A DNA stretch of 64,000 bases from JAJCZZ01 sp964569085. GTDB taxonomy: Bacteria; Gemmatimonadota; Gemmatimonadetes; Longimicrobiales; Gaopeijiaceae. This document shows positions 1-7,432 of this stretch, in pieces. The stretch spans positions 1 through 64,000 of the forward strand of contig CAZMTA010000003.1 of the NCBI GenBank assembly GCA_964569085.1, given 5' to 3'. How positions within the stretch are numbered: the first letter of the stretch is position 1; each line of letters opens with the position of its first letter. The notes under the pieces were generated by a model that ran no database searches, was not told the DNA's origin, and saw only the letters and a list, made by a program, of their open reading frames with translations. Both the position numbers and the translations under genes were made by a program.

Positions 1-93
1 GCCGGAGAGCGGTCCCGGGGCGCCCAGGCCCAGGAAGAGGAGGAGGAAGGGCAGCGCCGCGTTCCGCCACGCTCCGCGCACCGACCCGGGCAC
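1..93 (-). CDS. Exported protein, N-terminus only (runs off left edge)
   Basis: A leftward reading frame opens with GTG at 93 and continues without a stop to the window edge. Its 31 visible residues have an arginine-containing start, then a hydrophobic run (LPFLLLFLGLG) and a small-residue stretch ending in LSG, the shape of a signal peptide. It begins 5 bases after the stop of the GAF gene and so is probably co-transcribed with it. Nothing of the mature protein is present, so no function can be given. Confidence 0.5.
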   Translation of the reverse strand, partial: MPGSVRGAWRNAALPFLLLFLGLGAPGPLSG

Positions 94-97
94 GCGC

Positions 98-670
98 CTA
101 GAGAAGCTTCCCGATCCGCCGGGCGATCCCGTCGAGGCGGGCCAGCGTGTGGTCGTCCGGCCGGTGGACGGACTCCCAGTGCACGGACAGGATCCCGACC
201 AGCCCCCCGGCCCGACCCACGATGGGGATCGAGGTGACCGCGCGGGCACCGGCCTCGAGCATCGCCTGCCTGCCCTCCGTCCCGTCGTAGAGGGTCGTGG
301 ACGCCACGTCCTCCACCACCACGGCACGTCCGGTGGCCCGGGCCTCGCCACAGGCGGACCCCCGGTGGTCCACCTCCCGGAAGAAGTCCAGGAAGGGGCG
401 CTCGAAGCCGCGCTGGGCCTCGATGCGGAGGACGCCGTCCTCGTGGAGGAACTGGACGTTGCCCCGGGGCGCGCCGGAGAAGTGGAGCGCCGCGTCCAGG
501 GCCGCCTCGGCCAGGGCCCGGCGATCGGGGGCGTCGCCTTCCCGGCGATCGATGGTCCGGCCCCACCGGGCGTTGGGCCTGGGGCCGGTGAGCGAGCCCT
601 GGACGTCCCCCGACGACGGGTCGGGCCGGCGGTCGGGCTCCGGATCCGCGGGGTGGAATCGCTCCTTCAC
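98..670 (-). CDS. GAF-domain protein
   Basis: About 190 residues, of which the last 140 form a single GAF-type small-molecule-binding domain: an early helix (ALAEAALDAALHF), the central GSACGEARATGRAVVVEDV segment typical of GAF pockets, and the final strand GILSVHW followed by a closing helix. No output domain (kinase, cyclase, helix-turn-helix) is attached, so it may act through a partner or be a free-standing sensor. The GTG start at 670 is a guess: the first 50 residues are Pro/Arg-rich and may be untranslated, and a later GTG is possible. The gene leads into the exported protein at the window edge. Ligand unknown. Confidence 0.6.
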   Translation of the reverse strand: MKERFHPADPEPDRRPDPSSGDVQGSLTGPRPNARWGRTIDRREGDAPDRRALAEAALDAALHFSGAPRGNVQFLHEDGVLRIEAQRGFERPFLDFFREVDHRGSACGEARATGRAVVVEDVASTTLYDGTEGRQAMLEAGARAVTSIPIVGRAGGLVGILSVHWESVHRPDDHTLARLDGIARRIGKLL

Positions 671-820
671 GGTGTGGCTCCGGCGTGGGCACGGGAGATC
701 GCAGGGGGGTCGCGGCGGGCGGCCGGTTCCTCCCCGCAAAGTGCGACCGTGAGGCTCCGAGCGCCATGGTCTCGGCAAGCCCCGGGGCCCCAGGCACGGG
801 ATTTGCCCGTCCTGGCGGCC

Positions 821-3013
821 ATGACTTCCCACGCCTCCACCATCCGGTGCCGCGCCGGCCGCCCCGTCCGGTGGGCCGGCCCCCTCGTCCTCGCCCTGGC
901 GAGCCTCGCCGCCACGGCCCTTCCCGCCCTCGCCCAGCGCCCCACCATCACGCTGGACGAGCTGCGCCGATTGGGGGAGGTGGACTCGGCGTACGCCTCG
1001 CCCGGGCTGCGCGACTTCGTGGGCCGGGCCGCCGACGCCAACGAGACCCTGCCGGACCGCCTGGCCGGGTACGAGACCGAGATGGAGACCGAGATCTCCC
1101 TGGTCCAGACCGACGACGACGGCCGGGAGACCGTGCTCCAGGTGGAGCAGGTGGCCAGCGACGTCCTCTGGCGCCGGTCCCAGGACCCGGTGCAGGAGGT
1201 GGTGGGATACCGGGCCACGAGCCTGGGGCCCATCCCGTCCCTCCTGACCATGTTCGAGGTGCCGTGGGTGGTGCCCACGCTCTACGGCGAGCGGATCGAC
1301 CTGGTCCGCTGGAACACCCCCACCACCAACGCCGAGGGCCGGGTGCTCCGCCGCCGCGCGGTCCACCCGCTGGCCCCGGAGCGGGCCCGCATCTACCGCT
1401 TCACCGGCGGGGACACGGTGACCACCCTCCGCCTCCCCGAGCGCACGCTCCGCCTGGTGCGGGTCCACGTGGAGCCGGTGCGCTTCCCGGACCGCCCGAC
1501 GCTGCTCTTCGACGGCTGGATGGACCTGGACGCGGACCGGGCCCAGATCGTCCGCATGCGGGGGAGGATGATCGACGCCGACCCGTCCCCCTCCCTGGAC
1601 GAGCGCCTGGTGGGGGCGGCCTTCTCCAGCGCGGTCTATGTGGAGCTGGAGAGCCAGGAGATCGACCAGGCGTACTGGCTCCCCCGCTACCAGCGCATCG
1701 AGATCCAGGCCATCTCCCGGCTGACCGACGACCGGATCGGGCTCCGCCTGGTGTCCCGGGTGGCGCCACCCTTCGTGGGAACCGACGGACCGCTCGCGGC
1801 ACGCTACCGCGAGATCCCCCCGGGAGGCCTCCTCGTCCTGGACGACGCGGTCCGGGAGGCCGACTACGAGGACTGGAGGGCCGAGCTGGGCGAGCTGACG
1901 GCCAGCACGAACGCGCTGGACTTCCGGAGCCTGGAGCCCGACGCGGGGCGGGACGCCGGCGACCCCAGCCTCCGTCCCGGGGTGCCCGAGCTGTCGCACC
2001 TCTTCCGCCTGAACGAGGCGGAGGGGGTCTACACCGGGATGGGGCTGAGCTACCGGCCCGGTCACGCATGGAAGGAAGGCCGGGTCCAGGCATGGGGCGG
2101 ATGGGCCTGGAGGGAGGGGACCGCCCGGGGCGGGCTCCGCCTGTCCCACGCCCCCGCGGACGGTGAGTGGGAGTGGCAGCTCGGCGCGGAGCGCACCCTG
2201 GTGGGGACCAACGACGTCTGGATCCGGGGCTTCGCCGAGCCGGGGGTGCCGCCCCTGGTGGCCGCCGACGGCGAGGTCGTGTTCGACCACCGCATCGCGA
2301 GCCTGGTGGCCCGCCAGCCCCGGGACGCCGGCTGGTCCATGCGCCTGGAGGCCGCCCGGGCCCAGGACCGGGGCATCGTCGGGTCCGGCTTCGAGACGGC
2401 GGTGCGGAACGGCTCGTACTGGCTGGGGCGCGCCACCGTGGAGCGGAATCCCGGGGCCGTGGGCCTGGGCGTCCTACCGGGCACCGCGCTGCGCTTCCAC
2501 CTGGAGGGCGGGACCGGCGACCTGGAGTGGGTGCGGGCGGAAGCGGGGGTCGGCACCCGTACCTTGAAGGGGCCCGTGTCCCTGGAGGGCTCGGTGGCGG
2601 GAGGCGCGACCGTGTCCGGCGACCCGCCCCCGCAGCGGCTCTTCGAGCTGGGCCGCTCCAGCGGGCTGGCCGGGTACGAGGAGCGGGCCTTCACCGGCGA
2701 TCGCATGGCGCTGGTCCACGCGGCCGTGTCCTACAGCCTCCCCATCCTGCGACGGCCCCTGGGCGGCTCGGGCTTCTGGCTCCCGGCGCCCGCGCCGGCG
2801 CCCACGGTCTTCTTCCGCTCCGGGTGGGTGGACGCGTCGGACGACGCCCTTCCCGTGGTGGAGAGCGTGGCCGGGGAGCCCAGCGACGGCTGGCGCTCGT
2901 CGTTCGGGGTGGGGCTCCGGCTCTTCGGGGGCGGGCTCAGCCTCGGCGTGGCCCGCCCCCTGGAGTCCGGAGGAGAATGGCGCTTCGTGTGGAGCCTGGC
3001 CCGGGACTTCTAG
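821..3013 (+). CDS. Secreted outer-membrane beta-barrel protein (Omp85-like C-terminus)
   Basis: 730 residues. ATG at 821 gives a basic N-terminus and a signal peptide (LVLALASLAATALPALA, cleavage near AQ). The next ~400 residues are a beta-rich periplasmic part (LFDGWMDLDADRAQIVRMRG) resembling the N-terminal region of Bacteroidetes/Gemmatimonadota barrel proteins related to DUF5686. The C-terminal third alternates hydrophobic and polar residues as in transmembrane strands, contains GYEERAFTGDRM, similar to the surface-antigen part of Omp85 proteins, and ends in aromatic F (SLARDF), the usual signature for outer-membrane insertion. Function is not known; it could be a surface or transport barrel. 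It is followed, tail to tail, by a leftward secreted protein gene. Confidence 0.7.
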   Translation: MTSHASTIRCRAGRPVRWAGPLVLALASLAATALPALAQRPTITLDELRRLGEVDSAYASPGLRDFVGRAADANETLPDRLAGYETEMETEISLVQTDDDGRETVLQVEQVASDVLWRRSQDPVQEVVGYRATSLGPIPSLLTMFEVPWVVPTLYGERIDLVRWNTPTTNAEGRVLRRRAVHPLAPERARIYRFTGGDTVTTLRLPERTLRLVRVHVEPVRFPDRPTLLFDGWMDLDADRAQIVRMRGRMIDADPSPSLDERLVGAAFSSAVYVELESQEIDQAYWLPRYQRIEIQAISRLTDDRIGLRLVSRVAPPFVGTDGPLAARYREIPPGGLLVLDDAVREADYEDWRAELGELTASTNALDFRSLEPDAGRDAGDPSLRPGVPELSHLFRLNEAEGVYTGMGLSYRPGHAWKEGRVQAWGGWAWREGTARGGLRLSHAPADGEWEWQLGAERTLVGTNDVWIRGFAEPGVPPLVAADGEVVFDHRIASLVARQPRDAGWSMRLEAARAQDRGIVGSGFETAVRNGSYWLGRATVERNPGAVGLGVLPGTALRFHLEGGTGDLEWVRAEAGVGTRTLKGPVSLEGSVAGGATVSGDPPPQRLFELGRSSGLAGYEERAFTGDRMALVHAAVSYSLPILRRPLGGSGFWLPAPAPAPTVFFRSGWVDASDDALPVVESVAGEPSDGWRSSFGVGLRLFGGGLSLGVARPLESGGEWRFVWSLARDF

Positions 3014-3034
3014 GCCCGGAGGCCCCGGCCCGCG

Positions 3035-3670
3035 TCAGCGGCCCGGGGACCCCGTCCCGCCGGCCATCTCGGCGGGCCGGTGGTGCTCGCACGACACGGC
3101 CGGGTTGAACGGCGTGAAGACGCCCGTGGGGTTGTCCCGGTAGAGCCAGACGTGGCGGTCGTAGTGGGGCTCGAACATGTGGGCCTCGTCGACCTCCGTG
3201 GCCGGATCGTCCTCCATCCGGTCCCACGCCACCCCGTGGAAGGTGGGCGCGGGGCCGTTCCCCGCCGCTTCCCACGGCTCGACGAACACCAGGTTCTCCA
3301 CGGCCACCAGCTCCATGGAGCCGTCGGCCTGGGGCTCGTAGATGAGGACGGACGGCTGGCGGAAGTCGGTGTGGACCCCGCTCCCGCGCACCCGGGGATC
3401 CGGAGGTCCGGCCACGCCGAGGAGGTCCATCCGGATGTAGTGCACGCCCATGGCGCCCAGGGCCGGGTCCATGCCCTCCAGCTCCGCGGTCACGCAGAGG
3501 TCCATGGGATCGCGGACGTATCCCTCGGCCAGCGCGACGTCCACGTCCTGGAAGCGCGCGGTGAGGCGCCGGACCTCGTCCAGGTCCGGCTCACCCGGGC
3601 CCGGCTGCACGGCGGCGAGGGTGGTGGGCCCGAGAAGGAGGAAGGTGAGGAAGAAGAGGAACCGACGCAT
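3035..3670 (-). CDS. Secreted hypothetical protein
   Basis: 211 residues with a clear signal peptide (MRRFLFFLTFLLLGPTTLAAV). The mature part has an N-terminal helix, a MGVHYI segment, a YEP...ELVAVENLVF segment and a C-terminal block with two aromatic/His motifs, MFEPHYDRHVWLYRDNP and FNPAVSCEHH. Similar secreted proteins of unknown role occur in many environmental bacteria. The clustered His and Cys residues at the end could bind a metal, but this is only an inference. No partner genes are evident: both flanking genes point the other way. Start chosen at ATG 3670 because it gives the signal peptide. Confidence 0.6.
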   Translation of the reverse strand: MRRFLFFLTFLLLGPTTLAAVQPGPGEPDLDEVRRLTARFQDVDVALAEGYVRDPMDLCVTAELEGMDPALGAMGVHYIRMDLLGVAGPPDPRVRGSGVHTDFRQPSVLIYEPQADGSMELVAVENLVFVEPWEAAGNGPAPTFHGVAWDRMEDDPATEVDEAHMFEPHYDRHVWLYRDNPTGVFTPFNPAVSCEHHRPAEMAGGTGSPGR

Positions 3671-3825
3671 CGGGGGCCTCCAGGCAGGAGTGGGACAGGT
3701 GGTTCCGGCGCTCTTCGATGCATCCGCGCCCGGACTCCGGTCAAGGATCTCGATGGTGCCCCGGGAACCCGGCGCCTACCTTGGCGCGATTCCGCCCCTC
3801 TGCCCCGGATCCCCGGGAGGGACCC

Positions 3826-4701
3826 ATGCGTCGCCTATCCGCTCTCGCCTCCGTCCTTGTCCTGCCTGCCCTCGCCGGATGCGCGGACCGCGCGCCCGAG
3901 CCCCTGACCGAGCTCGAGATGACGACCTGGTCCGTGGCGGCCGTGGATCCGGCCACCGGGGACGTGGGCGTCGCCGTCTCCTCCTGCGTGCCCACCTTCG
4001 GCGATGCCGTGGCGGCCCTCGTTCCCGGGAAGGGCGCGGCGGCCACCCAGGCCGGGTTCGACGTGCGCAACCGGAACCGGGTCTACGAGGCCATCCAGGA
4101 GGGGCTGCGCGCCGAGGAGGTCGTCCTCCGGGTCATCGATCCGGCCTGGGACTCGGCCACGGACCGGCGCCAGTACGGGGTGGTGACCATGCATGACGGG
4201 CTGGTCCACACGGCGGGCTTCACGACCCCGAGCCGGCAGGGGATCACCGTCGGGGAGGACGGGGGGGAGCGCTACGCCGGGGTGCTGGCCGACGCCAGCT
4301 ACGGGGTGAGCTCCCAGGGCAACACCCTCGAGAGCCCCGAGGTGGTGCAGGCGCCCCTGGACGCCTACCGCTGGGAGGATCCGGCCGGCTTCAACGCCCT
4401 CCCGGACCGGCTCATGCGCGCCCTGGAGGCGGGCTCGGTGGCCGGCGGCGACGTGCGCTGCAACGAAGGCAACGTCCGCCAGACCACCGCCATGGCCGTC
4501 ATCCTGGTGGCCCGGGGCGGCGACGAGCCCTACGCCACGGAGAACATCGGCGAGACCGACGTGGGGACCCCCGACGCGCCCTGGCTCGCCCTCTCGGTCC
4601 ATACCGAGCGGCTGGCCGAGAACCCCCTCCTGGAGCTGCGGCGGCAGTACGACGAGTGGCGCCGCACCGTGGAGCTGGAGCCGCTGGTCTTCGAGCCCTG
4701 A
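3826..4701 (+). CDS. DUF1028 lipoprotein (Ntn-hydrolase-like fold)
   Basis: 291 residues. ATG at 3826 follows GGGAGGGACCC, a good ribosome binding site. The N-terminus is a lipoprotein signal (LVLPALAGC), so Cys is the likely lipidated residue. The body matches the DUF1028 family: TTWSVAAVDPATGDVGVAV, then VPGKGAAATQAGF, and later GVSSQGNTL. DUF1028 proteins have an Ntn-hydrolase-like fold and often sit with peptidases or peptidoglycan genes. Here the middle and C-terminus (MRALEAGSVAGGDVRCNEGNVRQT) keep the family pattern. An internal promoter is possible (TACCTT at 3777). Substrate unknown. Confidence 0.8.
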   Translation: MRRLSALASVLVLPALAGCADRAPEPLTELEMTTWSVAAVDPATGDVGVAVSSCVPTFGDAVAALVPGKGAAATQAGFDVRNRNRVYEAIQEGLRAEEVVLRVIDPAWDSATDRRQYGVVTMHDGLVHTAGFTTPSRQGITVGEDGGERYAGVLADASYGVSSQGNTLESPEVVQAPLDAYRWEDPAGFNALPDRLMRALEAGSVAGGDVRCNEGNVRQTTAMAVILVARGGDEPYATENIGETDVGTPDAPWLALSVHTERLAENPLLELRRQYDEWRRTVELEPLVFEP

Positions 4702-4724
4702 GGGCGGGGGCGGCCGGGAGACGC

Positions 4725-5243
4725 TCAGCGCTCGTCGTCGTCCTCCCGTTCCTCGCGTTCCGCCTCCCCCGGAGGTAGCGCGCGGTCGGCGCCGTCCACG
4801 TAGGCCGAGGCCGCGCCGTGCTCGTAGACCAGCTCGCCTCCGAGCCCGCCCACCTGCACGCCCGCGGCCAGCACCCCCACCGTGCCCACGGTGGCCAGGA
4901 GGCGGGCGGCGGAGCCCAGCGTGCCGCCGGCCAGCCCCACCCCGGCCAGCACCGTCAGGATGCCGGAGAAGAGGAGGAAGCGCTCCGCCGCCTCCTCGTG
5001 CTCGTGGATGGCCGACTCGGCCACCACGTCCTCCACCCGCTCCTCCTCCTCCTCGCCGGTCTCCAGCGCCAGCCAGGCGCCGCCGGTCATGAGGGCGGCC
5101 AGAGCCAGGGGAACGGCCCAGACGTGGAGGACGCGGCCCCCGCGGTGGATGGCCCACAGCGCGACGACGGCGGCCAGGGGCACCAGCGCCCCCAGGGCCA
5201 GCGGGAGATGGACGACGGCGGGATGCAGGGGATCGGGGATCAT
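4725..5243 (-). CDS. DUF2231-type four-helix membrane protein
   Basis: 172 residues. ATG at 5243 is preferred over the upstream in-frame start at 5273 because GAGAGG lies 7 bases before it and MIPDPLHPAVVHLPLAL is the usual beginning of DUF2231 proteins, where the HP..VH residues are conserved. Four hydrophobic segments follow (roughly residues 9-30, 41-57, 88-107 and 113-130), with an acidic loop EEEEER between the second and third. The C-terminus is strongly charged (EREEREDDDER). DUF2231 proteins are inner-membrane proteins, sometimes linked to haem or cytochrome systems; the His residues in helix 1 fit that, but no cytochrome gene is adjacent. Confidence 0.75.
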   Translation of the reverse strand: MIPDPLHPAVVHLPLALGALVPLAAVVALWAIHRGGRVLHVWAVPLALAALMTGGAWLALETGEEEEERVEDVVAESAIHEHEEAAERFLLFSGILTVLAGVGLAGGTLGSAARLLATVGTVGVLAAGVQVGGLGGELVYEHGAASAYVDGADRALPPGEAEREEREDDDER

Positions 5244-5363
5244 GACGCCTCTCGGGTTCGGGGTGGCACGCACCCTGAGCCTGGCCCCCCGGCGCGGCCG
5301 GGGGTATCCGACAAACGTGGGAGACGGGGGCTCCGGCGGCTGTCAGACCACCCCCCACGCCGC

Positions 5364-5369
5364 TAGATT
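5364..5369 (+). promoter_or_regulatory. Candidate -10 element
   Basis: TAGATT in CGCTAGATTCCGG lies 157 bases before the gene starting at 5526, in the stretch between divergent genes. It resembles other [CG]TANNNT hexamers found before rightward genes in this window. No convincing -35 box is seen. Confidence 0.2.
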
Positions 5370-5525
5370 CCGGTATCGAGAAGCATCGACGCCCGGCGCG
5401 CGCGCTCCGCGCCCGCCGGAGCACGACCCCGGGGGACCGAGGCCGTGGGCCCCGGTCCCCTCGCGCACCCCGTGACGTCCGTGCCCCCTCCCCTCGATCC
5501 GGGCTCCCCGTCGCCAGGAGGGCGC

Positions 5526-5858
5526 ATGACCAGCCAGACGCCGCTCGACCCCACCCCCCGGACCCGGAGGAATCCCAACCTCCACGTGGACCCCGAGCAG
5601 TCACCGGGCTGGATCTCCGGATCCGAACGCGTGCCCGAGCCCGGGGAGCGGATCTACACCCACGAAGGCACCGGCGTGGTGATCCGTCTCACCAACAAGA
5701 CCGCCGACGGGGGCCGGGTCCTCGAGGTGTCCATGGACGACGGTCGGAAGCCGCCGTTCTTCGCGGCCACCGCCAACGTGCGGGTCCGGCCGCTGGTGCC
5801 CGACGAGGAGTCGGCGGACGAGGAAGCCGAAGGCGGGACCTCGACGGACCGGCCGTGA
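5526..5858 (+). CDS. Hypothetical protein, 110 aa
   Basis: Start ATG at 5526 sits behind AGGAGGGCGC. The protein has a polar, Pro/Arg-rich N-terminus, a compact middle (residues ~38-90) with YTHEGTGVVIRLTNKT and ADGGRVLEVSMDDG that looks like a small beta-barrel or beta-sandwich, and an acidic tail. No signal peptide or membrane segment, so probably cytoplasmic. It overlaps the next gene by GTGA, so the two are translationally coupled, and a membrane-bound LuxR-type regulator follows. I do not recognise the family. Confidence 0.6.
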   Translation: MTSQTPLDPTPRTRRNPNLHVDPEQSPGWISGSERVPEPGERIYTHEGTGVVIRLTNKTADGGRVLEVSMDDGRKPPFFAATANVRVRPLVPDEESADEEAEGGTSTDRP

Positions 5859-6223
5859 CGGCTTCGGCGAGCCGCCGGGGCGGCGCCTCCGACGGGGCCG
5901 AGGGCCTCGCGGAGGAGTGCCGGCGCGCCGTCGCGACGGCGGCCGGAGAGCTGGGCGTGGACCCGCTCACCCTGGCCCGGCGGCTCAACGGGGGCGAGAT
6001 CGCCCGGCTGGTGAGCCTCCTGAACGCGGCCCACCGCCACGTGGAGAACGCCGGCCTGCGGCACCGCATCGAGGACCTCCTCATGGCGGTGACCGACGGC
6101 GTCATGCCCGGGGCGAAGCCCGAGAGCGAGCTCGACTGGGCCCTCCGGGTGGCGAAGGGGCGGCGGGAGGCGCAGGGTTCCTCCGGGGACGAGCCGGCGG
6201 ACGAGGACGACCCCCAGGACTGA
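5855..6223 (+). CDS. Hypothetical helical protein, 122 aa
   Basis: GTG start overlaps the preceding stop (GTGA). Mostly helical: EECRRAVATAAGELGVDP, LTLARRLNGGEIARLVSLL, and HRHVENAGLRHRIEDLLMA, then a long Glu/Asp-rich tail (EPADEDDPQD). No signal peptide, membrane segment or known motif. Being the middle gene of a tight three-gene run whose last gene is a membrane-anchored transcription regulator, it may belong to that regulator's circuit, but nothing in the sequence proves it. Confidence 0.55.
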   Translation: MTASASRRGGASDGAEGLAEECRRAVATAAGELGVDPLTLARRLNGGEIARLVSLLNAAHRHVENAGLRHRIEDLLMAVTDGVMPGAKPESELDWALRVAKGRREAQGSSGDEPADEDDPQD

Positions 6224-6240
6224 GCGAAGGCAGGTCGGGA

Positions 6241-6801
6241 ATGGACCGGGACACCGACGGACGGCTCCGGCTGATCCTCGCCACGGCCCTGGCGGCCATC
6301 ATCGTGGGCGGAGTGGCGGACCTGATCATGGACCGGCCCGAGAGCTGGCTCAGCTTCCACGTCGTGTTCGAGGCCCTGATGATCGTCGGCGCCCTCCTCC
6401 TCACCACCACGCTCTGGCTGGGGTGGTGGCGGAGCTCCCGCTCCGTGGAGGAGCTGCGACGCTCGCTGGAGGCCCGGGAAGCGGAGCGGGACGCCTGGCG
6501 CCGCAGCGCCCGCCGCGCGCTGGAGGGGCTCGGCGAGGCCATCGCCGGGCAGTTCGACGCCTGGGATCTCACGCCCGCCGAGCGGGAGGTGGCCCTCCTC
6601 CTCCTCAAGGGGCACAGCCACAAGGCCATCGCCCGGCACACCCACCGGAGCGCCCAGACCGTGCGCCAGCACGCCGCCTCGGTCTACCGGAAGGGCGAGC
6701 TCTCGGGCCGGGCCGAGCTGGCGGCGTTCTTCCTGGAGGACCTGATGCTGCCGGCCGAGCGGCACCAGGACGCGGGAGACCCCCGCGCGCCCTCCGCGTG
6801 A
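6241..6801 (+). CDS. Membrane-anchored LuxR/GerE-type transcription regulator
   Basis: 186 residues. Two hydrophobic helices come first (about residues 10-29 and 40-62, ending in LGWW), then a charged coiled-coil-like linker (SVEELRRSLEAREAERDAWR), then a C-terminal GerE helix-turn-helix: LTPAEREVALLLLKGHSHKA followed by IARHTHRSAQTVRQHAASVY. That domain binds DNA in the LuxR/NarL families. There is no receiver or autoinducer domain, so a signal would have to come through the membrane part or the coiled coil. It ends a three-gene run (17 bases after the previous stop). Target genes unknown; the flanking operon is a candidate. Confidence 0.8.
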   Translation: MDRDTDGRLRLILATALAAIIVGGVADLIMDRPESWLSFHVVFEALMIVGALLLTTTLWLGWWRSSRSVEELRRSLEAREAERDAWRRSARRALEGLGEAIAGQFDAWDLTPAEREVALLLLKGHSHKAIARHTHRSAQTVRQHAASVYRKGELSGRAELAAFFLEDLMLPAERHQDAGDPRAPSA

Positions 6802-6907
6802 CCGGCCGGCGACCGCCCTCGTCGCCGTGGCGCGGATACCGCTTGATCGGGCCCCACCCGCCGGCGTATCGTGCGGCAGCCCTCCCAGCCCCCCTCCGGA
6901 GGAGCCC

Positions 6908-7432
6908 ATGAACCAGCCCGACCCGGCGGCGGCGACCGATCGACGGACGCGCGTCCGCTTCACCCTGGACTGGATCGAGATCACCGACAGCATGGATCTC
7001 GACTCGGTGGGGGAGTTCCGCTTCCTCTTCCGCCTCCGCAGCGAACGGCGGGGGCTTCTCCGGGACACCTACCTCCCCCCGGACGGCACCCTCGAGATCT
7101 CCGAGGACCCCGAGAAGAACCATCTGGGCCCCCTGGACCTCGTGCTCTGGGAGGGGGCCGTCGAGCCCGGGGAGACGGTGGTCCTCGAGGCGACGGGCGA
7201 GGAGGTGGACCTCCTCTCGCCGAACGACGAGCTCGAGTGGTACGAGCGGGTCTTCCAGGGCGACCCGGCGGGGTGGGTCCGGGCCTACGGTCCGTGGGAC
7301 GGCGAGGGCACGCCGGGTCCCCGGCCGGACCCGGAGTCGCTGGCCCAGTGGCGCCTGGCCTACCGGGTGGAGACGATGGCCGGGCCGGACGAGGACGCCG
7401 CCACTCCGGACGCCGAGGCGAACTCCAGGTAG
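6908..7432 (+). CDS. Hypothetical protein, 174 aa
   Basis: ATG at 6908 follows GGAGGAGCCC. The protein opens with a polar tail and then RVRFTLDWIEITDSMD, GEFRFLFRLRSE, and repeated beta-strand-like segments (GPLDLVLWEGAVEPGETVVLEATGEE), suggesting a beta-sandwich. A late WYERVFQGDP...GPWDGEG segment is aromatic-rich. No export signal. Its last 73 bases overlap the end of the oppositely transcribed flavoprotein gene. A TATCGT hexamer 36 bases upstream could be its -10 box. Family not recognised. Confidence 0.6.
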   Translation: MNQPDPAAATDRRTRVRFTLDWIEITDSMDLDSVGEFRFLFRLRSERRGLLRDTYLPPDGTLEISEDPEKNHLGPLDLVLWEGAVEPGETVVLEATGEEVDLLSPNDELEWYERVFQGDPAGWVRAYGPWDGEGTPGPRPDPESLAQWRLAYRVETMAGPDEDAATPDAEANSR

